7,551 bases of DNA from Candidatus Thorarchaeota archaeon MP11T_1 (lineage in GTDB: Archaea > Asgardarchaeota > Thorarchaeia > Thorarchaeales > Thorarchaeaceae). The stretch lies in NCBI GenBank assembly GCA_002825515.1, contig PJET01000211.1, positions 1-7,551 of the forward strand, written 5' to 3'. Shown one piece after another: positions 1 through 4,898 of this stretch; positions within the stretch are counted from its first letter, which is position 1; each line of letters opens with the position of its first letter. The notes under the pieces are model-generated. The model did no database searches. It saw only the letters and a program-made list of their open reading frames with translations, and had not been told where the DNA came from. The translations under genes and the position numbers were made by a program.

Positions 1-23
1 TGAATCAGTAAGAGAGATATAGG

Positions 24-44
24 TGCGGTACAAACGCTACCACA
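24..44. repeat. Imperfect dyad upstream of the winged-helix gene
   Basis: TGCGGTA at 24-30 faces TACCACA at 38-44 across a 7-base spacer, with one mismatch (C26/A42) in seven pairs. It lies about 90 bases before the GTG start of the winged-helix gene. It could be an operator for that regulator, but a dyad this short can arise by chance. The rest of 1-129 holds no gene I can support. Confidence 0.2.
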
Positions 45-129
45 TTAGAATGGCAAACAATAGTCTTTCTAAGCGTGAAAATAATGTGTTCTCTCGGACA
101 CAACAAGTGTAATAGTAGGTCTGTGTAAA

Positions 130-483
130 GTGGAGAAAGACACTAACGACACATCGGTATATGAATTGATCCAGCTTATGGCATCACTGAATGACACCAG
201 GAGAGCTATTCTACTGGCGCTGGCTCACATCTACCCTAGAAGTGTTAGTGGTGTTCAATTGAGCCGATTAATCGGTTACAGTGGAAAATCAAGAAGTCTG
301 TACAGAGGAGTGATTTCCCATCTACAGGAGAACGAAATGATTCAGATTGACCAGCTTACTCCTAAGCTTTACGCTATCCGAATAAATAATGAGCATCCGT
401 TGCTCACTATTCTCGTGGATCTCTGTAGAGTTCATGGGAAACACTCACGCAATATGTACCTGAAAGCGCTGGAGGAAGAGTGA
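130..483 (+). CDS. Winged-helix DNA-binding protein, 117 aa
   Basis: A small, probably cytoplasmic DNA-binding protein. Residues 20-85 read as one winged helix-turn-helix. A first helix (NDTRRAILLALAHIYP) is followed by GVQLSRLIGYSGKSRSLYRGVISHLQENEMI, where LSRLIGYSGKS supplies the turn and the following helix would be the recognition helix. A short hairpin wing (IQIDQLTPKLYAIRIN) comes next, then a C-terminal helix that may serve dimerisation. The start is GTG; a partial ribosome site (AGGT, 117-120) lies 9 bases upstream. The stop overlaps the next gene as GTGA, so the two are almost certainly co-translated. The sequence shows no ligand-binding domain, so the likely signal source is the membrane partner. 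The target is unknown. The fold is fairly sure, the role as a transcription factor is inference. Confidence 0.8.
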   Translation: MEKDTNDTSVYELIQLMASLNDTRRAILLALAHIYPRSVSGVQLSRLIGYSGKSRSLYRGVISHLQENEMIQIDQLTPKLYAIRINNEHPLLTILVDLCRVHGKHSRNMYLKALEEE

Positions 484-1082
484 CAGTGGAGAATGAGCTC
501 CTGTTAGAAGCAAAGGCACTCTATAAAGACAGAATTAAGATTGCACTTTCTGCCTTCATTATTCTTTTCTCTGTTTCCTTCTTCATTTATTATGTAACTG
601 GGATTGCTGGATTGGGTGAAATTAAACCAGGACCAGGAATAACGCAGGGTCTTCAGGTCGTAGCAGCGTTCAACAATGTGGGATTACTAATTGCAGTAGC
701 ACTAATGGTTATTGCATTTCGCTTGTGGTCGTGGGCATTCCTTCCAGGACCTGCTTCCTTATTCACAACTTCAGTCCTGAGAGGAATTCTTGGTCCTAAC
801 GCTGTCATTAAGCAGTCAATAGGAAAGCGTTTCGAAGTTGTCCTTGATAATGGACTGACATTCAGCATTATTTGTTATATTCAAGAAAAAGAAACTAACG
901 ACTGGTTCTCATACCGTCTTGCCTCATCAAAACTTCAGAATGGAAACCTCAAGAATATTGCATTACGTCATGGATTCGCACTCAAAGATGGCCGCTTCAC
1001 AGCTAATATCAGCAATGATGAGCTACACCACAGGACTCTTCTGATGGCAAAAGCCATGATAATCGCTAGTGCTTCAGGCTAA
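480..1082 (+). CDS. Two-helix membrane protein with soluble C-terminal domain
   Basis: Not a family I recognise; 200 aa. The N-terminus is charged (residues 1-19). Two hydrophobic segments follow, at about 20-42 (IALSAFIILFSVSFFIYYV) and 58-82 (a stretch ending in LIAVALMVIAF), joined by a short Gly/Pro-rich loop (GEIKPGPGI). A soluble domain covers about 95-200, with alternating beta-like stretches such as KRFEVVLDNGLTFSIICYI, and it ends in a helical tail. The helix-loop-helix hairpin would place both termini on the same side, probably the cytoplasm. The GTG start sits in a GTGA overlap with the winged-helix gene; a second GTG is two codons downstream. Coupling suggests a membrane partner of the regulator, such as a sensor or an anchor, but no sensory motif is visible. 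The stop (TAA 1080-1082) overlaps the stop of the convergent small gene at 1079-1252. Confidence 0.75.
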   Translation: MTVENELLLEAKALYKDRIKIALSAFIILFSVSFFIYYVTGIAGLGEIKPGPGITQGLQVVAAFNNVGLLIAVALMVIAFRLWSWAFLPGPASLFTTSVLRGILGPNAVIKQSIGKRFEVVLDNGLTFSIICYIQEKETNDWFSYRLASSKLQNGNLKNIALRHGFALKDGRFTANISNDELHHRTLLMAKAMIIASASG

Positions 1083-1252
1083 TCTGGCGGGTGTCTGAGA
1101 ACTCTGGGTGTTTTCTGTTTCTTCTTTCTGGCATAATTATCAATATCTGTCATCCATCGAGTCAGCATCATAGGATGTGCTCTATATCTAGCTGGTATCG
1201 TATGTCCAATAGGTGAGATTTTTTCTTTCTTCTTTTTTTGCTTACGAACCAT
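1079..1252 (-). CDS. Very basic 57-aa small protein, unrecognised
   Basis: An open frame from ATG (1252-1250) to TAG (1081-1079), below the usual length cut-off. The product opens MVRKQKKKKEKI and has a second basic cluster, ARKKKQKTPR, at about 41-50. Between them is a non-repetitive middle, RYRAHPMMLTRWMTDIDNYA. I count 17 Lys+Arg and 4 Asp+Glu in 57 residues, with no membrane helix. Such a charge would suit binding to RNA, DNA or the ribosome, but that is inference and no family is recognised. Its last codons overlap the stop of the convergent membrane gene (CTAA, TAG on one strand and TAA on the other), the same arrangement seen at 5633-5636. The T-rich tracts on the plus strand at 1219-1239 and 1111-1130 are its lysine codons, so they should not be taken for terminators without evidence. 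No clear ribosome site is seen; it may be leaderless. Confidence 0.5.
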   Translation of the reverse strand: MVRKQKKKKEKISPIGHTIPARYRAHPMMLTRWMTDIDNYARKKKQKTPRVLRHPPD

Positions 1253-1271
1253 TAGATTTCATGCATACTGT

Positions 1272-1285
1272 TGCGTGAAGACGCA
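1272..1285. repeat. Perfect short palindrome in a divergent promoter region
   Basis: TGCGT (1272-1276) and ACGCA (1281-1285) form a perfect 5-base inverted repeat around GAAG. It sits in the 107-base gap between the divergent 57-aa gene and the Roadblock-like gene, a natural place for an operator. It is GC-richer than the surrounding DNA. Chance occurrence is quite possible. Confidence 0.25.
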
Positions 1286-1328
1286 TCAATCTTTCGTCAG
1301 GAATAATTACATTCAGGAAATCTATTTC

Positions 1329-1335
1329 TATATTT
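1329..1335 (+). promoter_or_regulatory. TATA box for the Roadblock-like gene
   Basis: TATATTT is centred about 28 bases before the ATG at 1360, which is the expected distance from an archaeal TATA box to a transcription start at the start codon itself. With no ribosome site before the ATG and an in-frame TGA at 1351-1353, this supports leaderless translation from 1360. Confidence 0.5.
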
Positions 1336-1359
1336 GACTAGTTCTTTCTCTGAGAAAAG

Positions 1360-1752
1360 ATGGTAATGCGCATAAAACGGACAATCGATATTGCAATGAG
1401 TAATTACACAGAGATCACAGGTTATTGCGTATTCACCTATGAGGGTAAAGTTGCTTATGCTAGCGAGAACATGGATATTGCTGGAGAAATCAGTACAATT
1501 ATCCAAGCTTGGAATGGCTACCTTCTGAGTTTCACATTGAAGAACATAGCCTTTCTTAGAGCCTTAGCAACTGAGCAAGGATTCGTAGCTATAAATCCAG
1601 ATGGGGCAGTTAGCTTAATCTGCGGTACAGGCAAAGGAGTCTGGTTTGTTTCAGTATTCACGAGAATGGATGTTGACAAGGAAGGAATCCTGCGTGAATG
1701 CATTCAAGCTGCCAAATATCTTGAAACTTCGGTTTCCATCTTCGATGTTTGA
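1360..1752 (+). CDS. Roadblock/LC7-like small protein, 130 aa
   Basis: The sequence has the order expected of a Roadblock/LC7 (longin-related) domain. An N-terminal helix (residues 3-16) leads to a strand GYCVFTYEGKVAYAS (21-35), where the turn EGK and the following xASE match the family's 'D/E-G-x-v-xAS' strand pair. A long helix covers about 38-60. Two further strands follow (GFVAINPDGAVSLICG and GVWFVSVFTRMD), and the last helix is GILRECIQAAKYLE. The length fits a single-domain member. In archaea such proteins bind small GTPases or form dimers, and they are notably numerous in Asgard archaea; a GTPase partner here is inference and none is encoded nearby. An in-frame stop just upstream rules out a longer N-terminus. 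The stop is 3 bases from the convergent membrane gene's stop. The assignment comes from pattern alone, so a diverged longin-type protein is the alternative. Confidence 0.6.
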   Translation: MVMRIKRTIDIAMSNYTEITGYCVFTYEGKVAYASENMDIAGEISTIIQAWNGYLLSFTLKNIAFLRALATEQGFVAINPDGAVSLICGTGKGVWFVSVFTRMDVDKEGILRECIQAAKYLETSVSIFDV

Positions 1753-1755
1753 AAA

Positions 1756-2244
1756 CTATTTGTCCAAAATTGGTTTTTGTTCTGCAATAATCCTGGCAAA
1801 GAATGCCAGCATAGCTCCAATCCATCCTAATGACTGCTGAAGTTGATGAATCATATCCATGACAAATACTCCTGCCGTCGCCATTTGGACCATCGTCATC
1901 AGCAATCCGATGACACCTATGATTATTCCTGCTGAAATTAGAATTCTACCAAACCATACTTTTTCAGTAGTAAGGATTATTCCACCGAGAATTGCCACAA
2001 TGCCCCCTAAGGCAGCCCACGCTGCAAGACCTTCCATAAAATTCTCAAAAGTTTCAAAGAACTCTAATCCAAATACATATGGGAGAATTTCAGACAACTC
2101 TCCGATAACACCAATTGCTCCGCTAATCCCAGACAAAATCATTAACACACCGCCAGCGAAGCAGAGGAGCATAGGATTGCGATTATGAAGAGTCATACAA
2201 GCTACATTTGCGAAATATCTTTGATTTAAAGATAACTTCTTCAT
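1756..2244 (-). CDS. Four-helix integral membrane protein, 162 aa
   Basis: An unrecognised membrane protein. Four hydrophobic segments are seen at about 25-47 (MLLCFAGGVLMILSGISGAIGVI), 72-92 (LAAWAALGGIVAILGGIILTT), 97-119 (WFGRILISAGIIIGVIGLLMT) and 134-153 (QLQQSLGWIGAMLAFFARII). Segments 1-3 are rich in glycine in a GGVLMILSG / GGIVAILGG pattern, typical of small archaeal membrane proteins whose function is not known. Between helices 1 and 2 is an acidic, aromatic loop (EFFETFENFMEG). ATG 2244 is used here; ATGs at 2196 and 2172 would shorten only the basic N-terminus. A possible TATA (TTTATGC on the minus strand, about 2274-2280) lies roughly 33 bases upstream. It has the same direction as the two mini membrane proteins but is separated from them by 202 bases holding an inverted repeat, so it may have its own promoter. 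Confidence 0.7.
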   Translation of the reverse strand: MKKLSLNQRYFANVACMTLHNRNPMLLCFAGGVLMILSGISGAIGVIGELSEILPYVFGLEFFETFENFMEGLAAWAALGGIVAILGGIILTTEKVWFGRILISAGIIIGVIGLLMTMVQMATAGVFVMDMIHQLQQSLGWIGAMLAFFARIIAEQKPILDK

Positions 2245-2312
2245 ATCACATCTAATTCTCTAGCAGTAAATCAGCATAAACTAGTCTTCAGGATTTATCA
2301 AAAATCAAAAGA

Positions 2313-2353
2313 GTTTAGACAAGGGATACAATTGAATGAACCACTGTCTAAAC
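2313..2353. repeat. 9-base perfect inverted repeat in intergenic DNA
   Basis: GTTTAGACA (2313-2321) and TGTCTAAAC (2345-2353) are exact reverse complements around a 23-base spacer, with a CAATTG palindrome (2329-2334) near the centre and a possible inner GG/CC pairing (2324-2325 with 2341-2342). It lies between the mini membrane genes and the four-helix gene. It could be a stem at the end of the upstream transcript or a binding site before the downstream gene. A repeat of this size is expected about once by chance in a window this long, so position is the main support. The remaining bases of 2245-2446 show no convincing gene. Confidence 0.4.
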
Positions 2354-2446
2354 ATCAAGAAACCAGAAACTCCAACTATTTCATTATGTAGCAATTGGAT
2401 ATCATTATACAAAAGATATGTTGATGCTTATTAATTCCGAAGCAAA

Positions 2447-2614
2447 TCATATCGCAAAGTATAGAATCACCATTGCAACACCATAGATCAAATGGAGTAA
2501 GTAGATGTACGTCTTATTCAGGTTTGGTAGATATCGCTTCACCAGTTCTCCACCAATCGTGCAAAGGATGATAGACACAAACAGGACTACGATTAATGTT
2601 CCTAGGTCCATCAT
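2447..2614 (-). CDS. Two-helix mini membrane protein, 55 aa (downstream copy)
   Basis: A small membrane protein of unknown function. Two hydrophobic helices cover about 4-23 (LGTLIVVLFVSIILCTIGGE) and 34-54 (TYIYLLHLIYGVAMVILYFAI), joined by a basic loop (LVKRYLPNLNK). The longest open frame starts at 2650, inside the upstream gene, but the start chosen here is ATG 2614. An AGGAGG site (minus strand, 2630-2625) stands 10 bases before it and the upstream stop codon ends 2 bases before it. This implies translational coupling. The protein aligns without gaps to the upstream gene's product through S-I-x-x-C-T-x-x-x-E-L-V-K and then His, Met and Tyr at matching positions. That points to tandem duplication and to a possible two-subunit membrane complex (inference). 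Confidence 0.65.
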   Translation of the reverse strand: MMDLGTLIVVLFVSIILCTIGGELVKRYLPNLNKTYIYLLHLIYGVAMVILYFAI

Positions 2615-2616
2615 GT

Positions 2617-2862
2617 TCACATTGCCTCCTGTGCTCTTAACTGGAACCATCTATAGATTGATAGCATGACTGTTGCAGCTAGAGCATGTATGAATACTAA
2701 GATTGGAAATGATACTGTAATAGCTGCTAACTTAACAAGTTCAGAAGCCACCGTACAGACTACAATTGACGCTATTAGTAACGCCAACGCTCTTTTGACT
2801 GAGTGACCTGATGAATAGTCATCAGGATTTGTTGCTATTGTGATTCTGTATTTATTCAACAT
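2617..2862 (-). CDS. Two-helix mini membrane protein, 81 aa (upstream copy)
   Basis: A partner and probable paralogue of the next gene. A polar N-terminus of about 24 residues (MLNKYRITIATNPDDYSSGH) precedes helix 1, about 27-45, containing SIVVCTVASELVK, and helix 2, about 48-73, with a C-terminal RWFQLRAQEAM tail. The open frame extends to an ATG at 2886, but the ATG at 2862 is preferred because AAGGTGA (GGTGA at 2872-2868 on the minus strand) lies 5 bases before it, a classic archaeal ribosome site; nothing similar precedes 2886. Relative to the 55-aa copy it has an extra N-terminal extension. The conserved Cys and Glu within or beside helix 1 could be functional or structural; this cannot be decided from sequence. 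Its TGA is 2 bases before the next start. No known family is recognised. Confidence 0.65.
   Translation of the reverse strand: MLNKYRITIATNPDDYSSGHSVKRALALLIASIVVCTVASELVKLAAITVSFPILVFIHALAATVMLSIYRWFQLRAQEAM
2625..2630 (-). promoter_or_regulatory. AGGAGG ribosome binding site deciding the start at 2614
   Basis: On the minus strand AGGAGG lies within the last codons of the upstream gene, 10 bases before ATG 2614. It would be inside the coding frame if the start at 2650 were used, so it argues for the shorter, 55-residue protein and for coupled translation of the pair. Confidence 0.6.
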
Positions 2863-2867
2863 TCGAT

Positions 2868-2874
2868 TCACCTT
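2868..2874 (-). promoter_or_regulatory. AAGGTGA ribosome binding site deciding the start at 2862
   Basis: On the minus strand AAGGTGA stands 5 bases before ATG 2862. It matches the archaeal anti-Shine-Dalgarno core and is the reason for choosing the 81-residue protein over the 89-residue open frame. Confidence 0.6.
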
Positions 2875-2935
2875 AACTAATAGCATCCAAAAGAAATAGA
2901 TGAAACATTGGCAATTGAGATATGCAGAAATCCAG

Positions 2936-2947
2936 CTATAATAAAAG
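2936..2947. promoter_or_regulatory. TATA-like element in divergent promoter
   Basis: CTATAATAAAAG reads as a TATA box on the plus strand and its complement, CTTTTATTATAG, on the minus strand. It lies 62 or more bases before the regulator start (3009) and about 75 before the mini membrane gene start (2862). Either or both genes could use it. No ribosome site precedes 3009. Confidence 0.35.
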
Positions 2948-3008
2948 AAATCCTTGCTATTAATGAAGTAGCACCTTCAGACATTGAAAAACAAATGAGC
3001 GACATTTC

Positions 3009-3929
3009 ATGGATACATTGGATCGACTAATACTTGGTGAGCTAGCAAATCAGTGTAGGATATCCTTCTCAAAATTGGCTGAGAAGTATAAAGTTTCATT
3101 GAACACTATAAAGAATCGAGTTGAAGCTCTTGTCGAAATGGGCATAATTTCTAATTTCGTTGTAGAATTACCTCTCGACGCATTGAATGCTAGCTTCGCG
3201 GTAATTATTCTTGACATAAAGACGGATACTAGTAAGGAGCAACTGATCTCCTTAGGAAAGCATCCTTTCATCATGGCTTTGGGACTAGGGTATGAATTGC
3301 AGGGATTTGCGGTAGTAGTTTATAGGACTAATGCGGAACTTGGTCAAGCAATAGACTTTCTCCAATCATCTAATTTGGTGACACAGGCTCGAGCTCTGCC
3401 TTTGATTGCTCCACCATCTACTATTGATACCACATCAACCAAAGGCTTTGACACTTTGAAAAAGATCGACTGGAAGATGCTGAAATCACTTAGATGGAAT
3501 GGCCGAAAACCTCTTGGCGAACTTGCCGCAGATATTGGAGTTTCAGTCCCGACAGTTAGAAAGCGACTTGCGTACCTGAGAAAATACAACCTAATCCACG
3601 AAACTATTCAAATTAATCCCGCTGCAAGTGAGCGTGATCTAGTGGTAATGCTACTTGTCAGAAGCTCTGATACTACTCATGACTATTATGAATTAGATAG
3701 CAGATTTCGAAAACAGTGGCCTGAAAACTATTGGATATTTTATAGATCTGCTAGCGAGACAGAGCTGATGATAACATTTGTTGTTGAATCATCGAAAAGT
3801 GTAGCTACTATTCGAAACGAAATGACAAAGGTAATTGAGAATAGTGAGATTATTGATCAGGTAATAGTACCAGAGTGGCTATTCTTTCCAGACTTCAGAG
3901 ATGAATTGATAGACGCATATCTAAACTAA
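3009..3929 (+). CDS. Duplicated AsnC/Lrp-type regulator (HTH-RAM-HTH-RAM), 306 aa
   Basis: A transcription regulator made of two Lrp/AsnC-like halves in one chain. Half 1 has the N-terminal winged HTH at 1-50 (LDRLILGELANQCRISFSKL, then KYKVSLNTIKNRVEALVEMGII) and a ligand-binding-like beta-alpha domain at about 51-135. Half 2 has a second HTH at about 153-200 (IDWKMLKSLRWNGRKPLGEL, then IGVSVPTVRKRLAYLRKYNLI) and a second such domain at about 208-300. Ordinary Lrp proteins are around 150 aa and dimerise, so this one would carry both halves of a dimer. The AsnC/Lrp family typically responds to amino acids or small metabolites; the ligand is not readable here. It is transcribed away from the tandem mini membrane genes across a shared 146-base gap, so it may regulate them or itself (inference). 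The siroheme decarboxylases AhbA/B share this fold but their motifs are not seen. Confidence 0.85.
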   Translation: MDTLDRLILGELANQCRISFSKLAEKYKVSLNTIKNRVEALVEMGIISNFVVELPLDALNASFAVIILDIKTDTSKEQLISLGKHPFIMALGLGYELQGFAVVVYRTNAELGQAIDFLQSSNLVTQARALPLIAPPSTIDTTSTKGFDTLKKIDWKMLKSLRWNGRKPLGELAADIGVSVPTVRKRLAYLRKYNLIHETIQINPAASERDLVVMLLVRSSDTTHDYYELDSRFRKQWPENYWIFYRSASETELMITFVVESSKSVATIRNEMTKVIENSEIIDQVIVPEWLFFPDFRDELIDAYLN

Positions 3930-3942
3930 AAGGTAACATCAT

Positions 3943-3973
3943 CCAGTTGTAGTGCCTAAACTCTACAAACTGG
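3943..3973. terminator. Hairpin between convergent genes
   Basis: CCAGTTGTAG (3943-3952) pairs with CTACAAACTGG (3963-3973), giving ten base pairs with one bulged A and a 10-base loop. Outside it CATCATCC (3937-3944, sharing two bases with the inner stem) could pair with GGATGATG (3987-3994), which includes the last codons of the minus-strand gene. It lies in the 54-base space between the stops of the regulator and the E2-like gene, where a bidirectional 3'-end structure is plausible. There is no T-run after it, so a terminator role is only a suggestion. Confidence 0.35.
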
Positions 3974-3983
3974 GTGGAATTGC

Positions 3984-4781
3984 TTAGGATGATGGAAGAC
4001 CATAACTCTCTTCTAAGAGTTCAATTAGTCTTGCAACAAAACGAGTAGCTGGAGCACCATCAACTACATCGTGATCGAAAGTCACAGTCAATGACAAGTA
4101 CTCTCTTTTCTCGACTTGGTTTTCAACAAATCCTGGTTTCTCGGATATTCCACCGACTGCTATACTAAGAGCATGTAAGCCAAGAGGAATTGCCCATCCA
4201 CCAGATCCAGCAAACCTGCCTATTGATGTCAATGCTACGGTCCCCATTCTGTCATTAATGAATGTTGGATCTTTGCGAACCTTTCGCCAGAAAAGTAGGT
4301 CTCTCAACAACTTGGGTGCAGATAATAGAACTTTGACTCCTCGATTCTCTTCTGCATCAGTATAATCCTCCTCCTTCTTTTTCTGTGCTTCACGTATCTC
4401 ACGGTTGATCTCCATGACCGTTTTGTTATTTGTAGATTTTAATATGTAATTAACTGGATATGGTTGACCTTCAATGACGGTTTCTATGAGAATGTTGATG
4501 TTCACATCATCAAAAATCACAAAGTGTTTCCCAATCATGAGTGCATGCACTTGTTTGTGTTCCTCAACAGCTTTCCCCACACATGCGGCAATCCACCCAG
4601 TGAAGGACATCGATTCACCTGTTTTCTCTTTATATCTCTGGATTTTCTCACGTGCTTTCGTTACATCAGCTTCAAAGAGTCCATGCATCCTATGTTTCTT
4701 TAACGCATAATCACACATTTCGATAATTAGTTTACGAGATTTTGGAACTGGACTTTTCTGATATCCTTCATTTGAGCTCAA
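3984..4781 (-). CDS. 2-oxoacid dehydrogenase E2-type catalytic (acyltransferase) domain protein, stand-alone
   Basis: A 265-residue protein of the chloramphenicol-acetyltransferase-like E2 catalytic fold. The signature His-x3-Asp-Gly is present as FDHDVVDGAPATRFVARLIELLE (His237, Asp241, Gly242). Upstream are the usual landmarks: an N-terminal helix (SRKLIIEMCDYALKKHRMHG), DVTKAREKI, VNINILIE, EINREIREAQ and a Gly-rich stretch TSIGRFAGSGGWAIP. In full E2 enzymes this domain transfers an acyl group from lipoamide to CoA, but this protein has neither a lipoyl nor an E1/E3-binding domain, and no E1 or E3 gene is nearby. It may act on another acyl carrier or be a diverged acyltransferase. The start is TTG; the next ATG (4718) would cut off the conserved first helix, and a stop lies seven codons upstream. 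Known short actinobacterial and archaeal E2-like proteins have this size and form. Confidence 0.8.
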   Translation of the reverse strand: MSSNEGYQKSPVPKSRKLIIEMCDYALKKHRMHGLFEADVTKAREKIQRYKEKTGESMSFTGWIAACVGKAVEEHKQVHALMIGKHFVIFDDVNINILIETVIEGQPYPVNYILKSTNNKTVMEINREIREAQKKKEEDYTDAEENRGVKVLLSAPKLLRDLLFWRKVRKDPTFINDRMGTVALTSIGRFAGSGGWAIPLGLHALSIAVGGISEKPGFVENQVEKREYLSLTVTFDHDVVDGAPATRFVARLIELLEESYGLPSS

Positions 4782-4805
4782 GATTTTCCACAGCCTATTT
4801 TTTTA

Positions 4806-4824
4806 TCATCGAGTCAAATGATGA
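4806..4824. promoter_or_regulatory. Divergent promoter region with small inverted repeat
   Basis: TCATC (4806-4810) and GATGA (4820-4824) form a 5-base inverted repeat with a 9-base spacer in the 117-base gap between the divergent E2-like and hydrolase genes. AT-rich stretches on both sides (a TTTTTTTAT run at 4798-4806 and TTTTATG at 4834-4840) could hold TATA boxes. The exact promoters cannot be fixed from sequence. Confidence 0.2.
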
Positions 4825-4898
4825 ATATTTTGATTTTATGAAAGTGATGGCCAAATTTTTGAGTAACTCTACTTACTAGAAATTGTGAGAAAGAAAAG

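Noticed and set aside
85..110. Alternative hairpins TGTGT/ACACA and ACAC/GTGT as a riboswitch-like switch
   Set aside because: Stems of only 4-5 bases, and no conserved riboswitch core is visible.
50..112. 20-codon leader frame before the winged-helix gene
   Set aside because: No ribosome site, no regulatory codon run and too short to separate from chance.
1014..1100. Possible C/D-box guide RNA (ATGATGA, CTGA, ATGATAA, CTGA)
   Set aside because: The boxes lie mostly inside a coding gene, the second C box is imperfect and the last spacing is too long.
1219..1239. T-rich tract read as a transcription terminator for the plus-strand membrane gene
   Set aside because: It is the complement of lysine codons of the 57-residue minus-strand frame and lies well past the stop; termination use cannot be excluded but is not needed.
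1297..1506. 69-codon minus-strand frame antisense to the Roadblock-like gene
   Set aside because: It overlaps a better-supported gene with a domain-like pattern and a promoter, and its own product shows no recognisable pattern.
1859..2188. 109-codon plus-strand frame opposite the four-helix membrane gene
   Set aside because: Its Pro/Ile/Thr-rich product is what antisense of Gly- and hydrophobic-rich codons yields; the minus frame gives clean membrane helices.
3009..3929. Siroheme decarboxylase AhbA/AhbB fusion
   Set aside because: The fold is shared, but I see none of the expected family motifs and no haem or nir genes nearby; a double Lrp-type regulator fits better.
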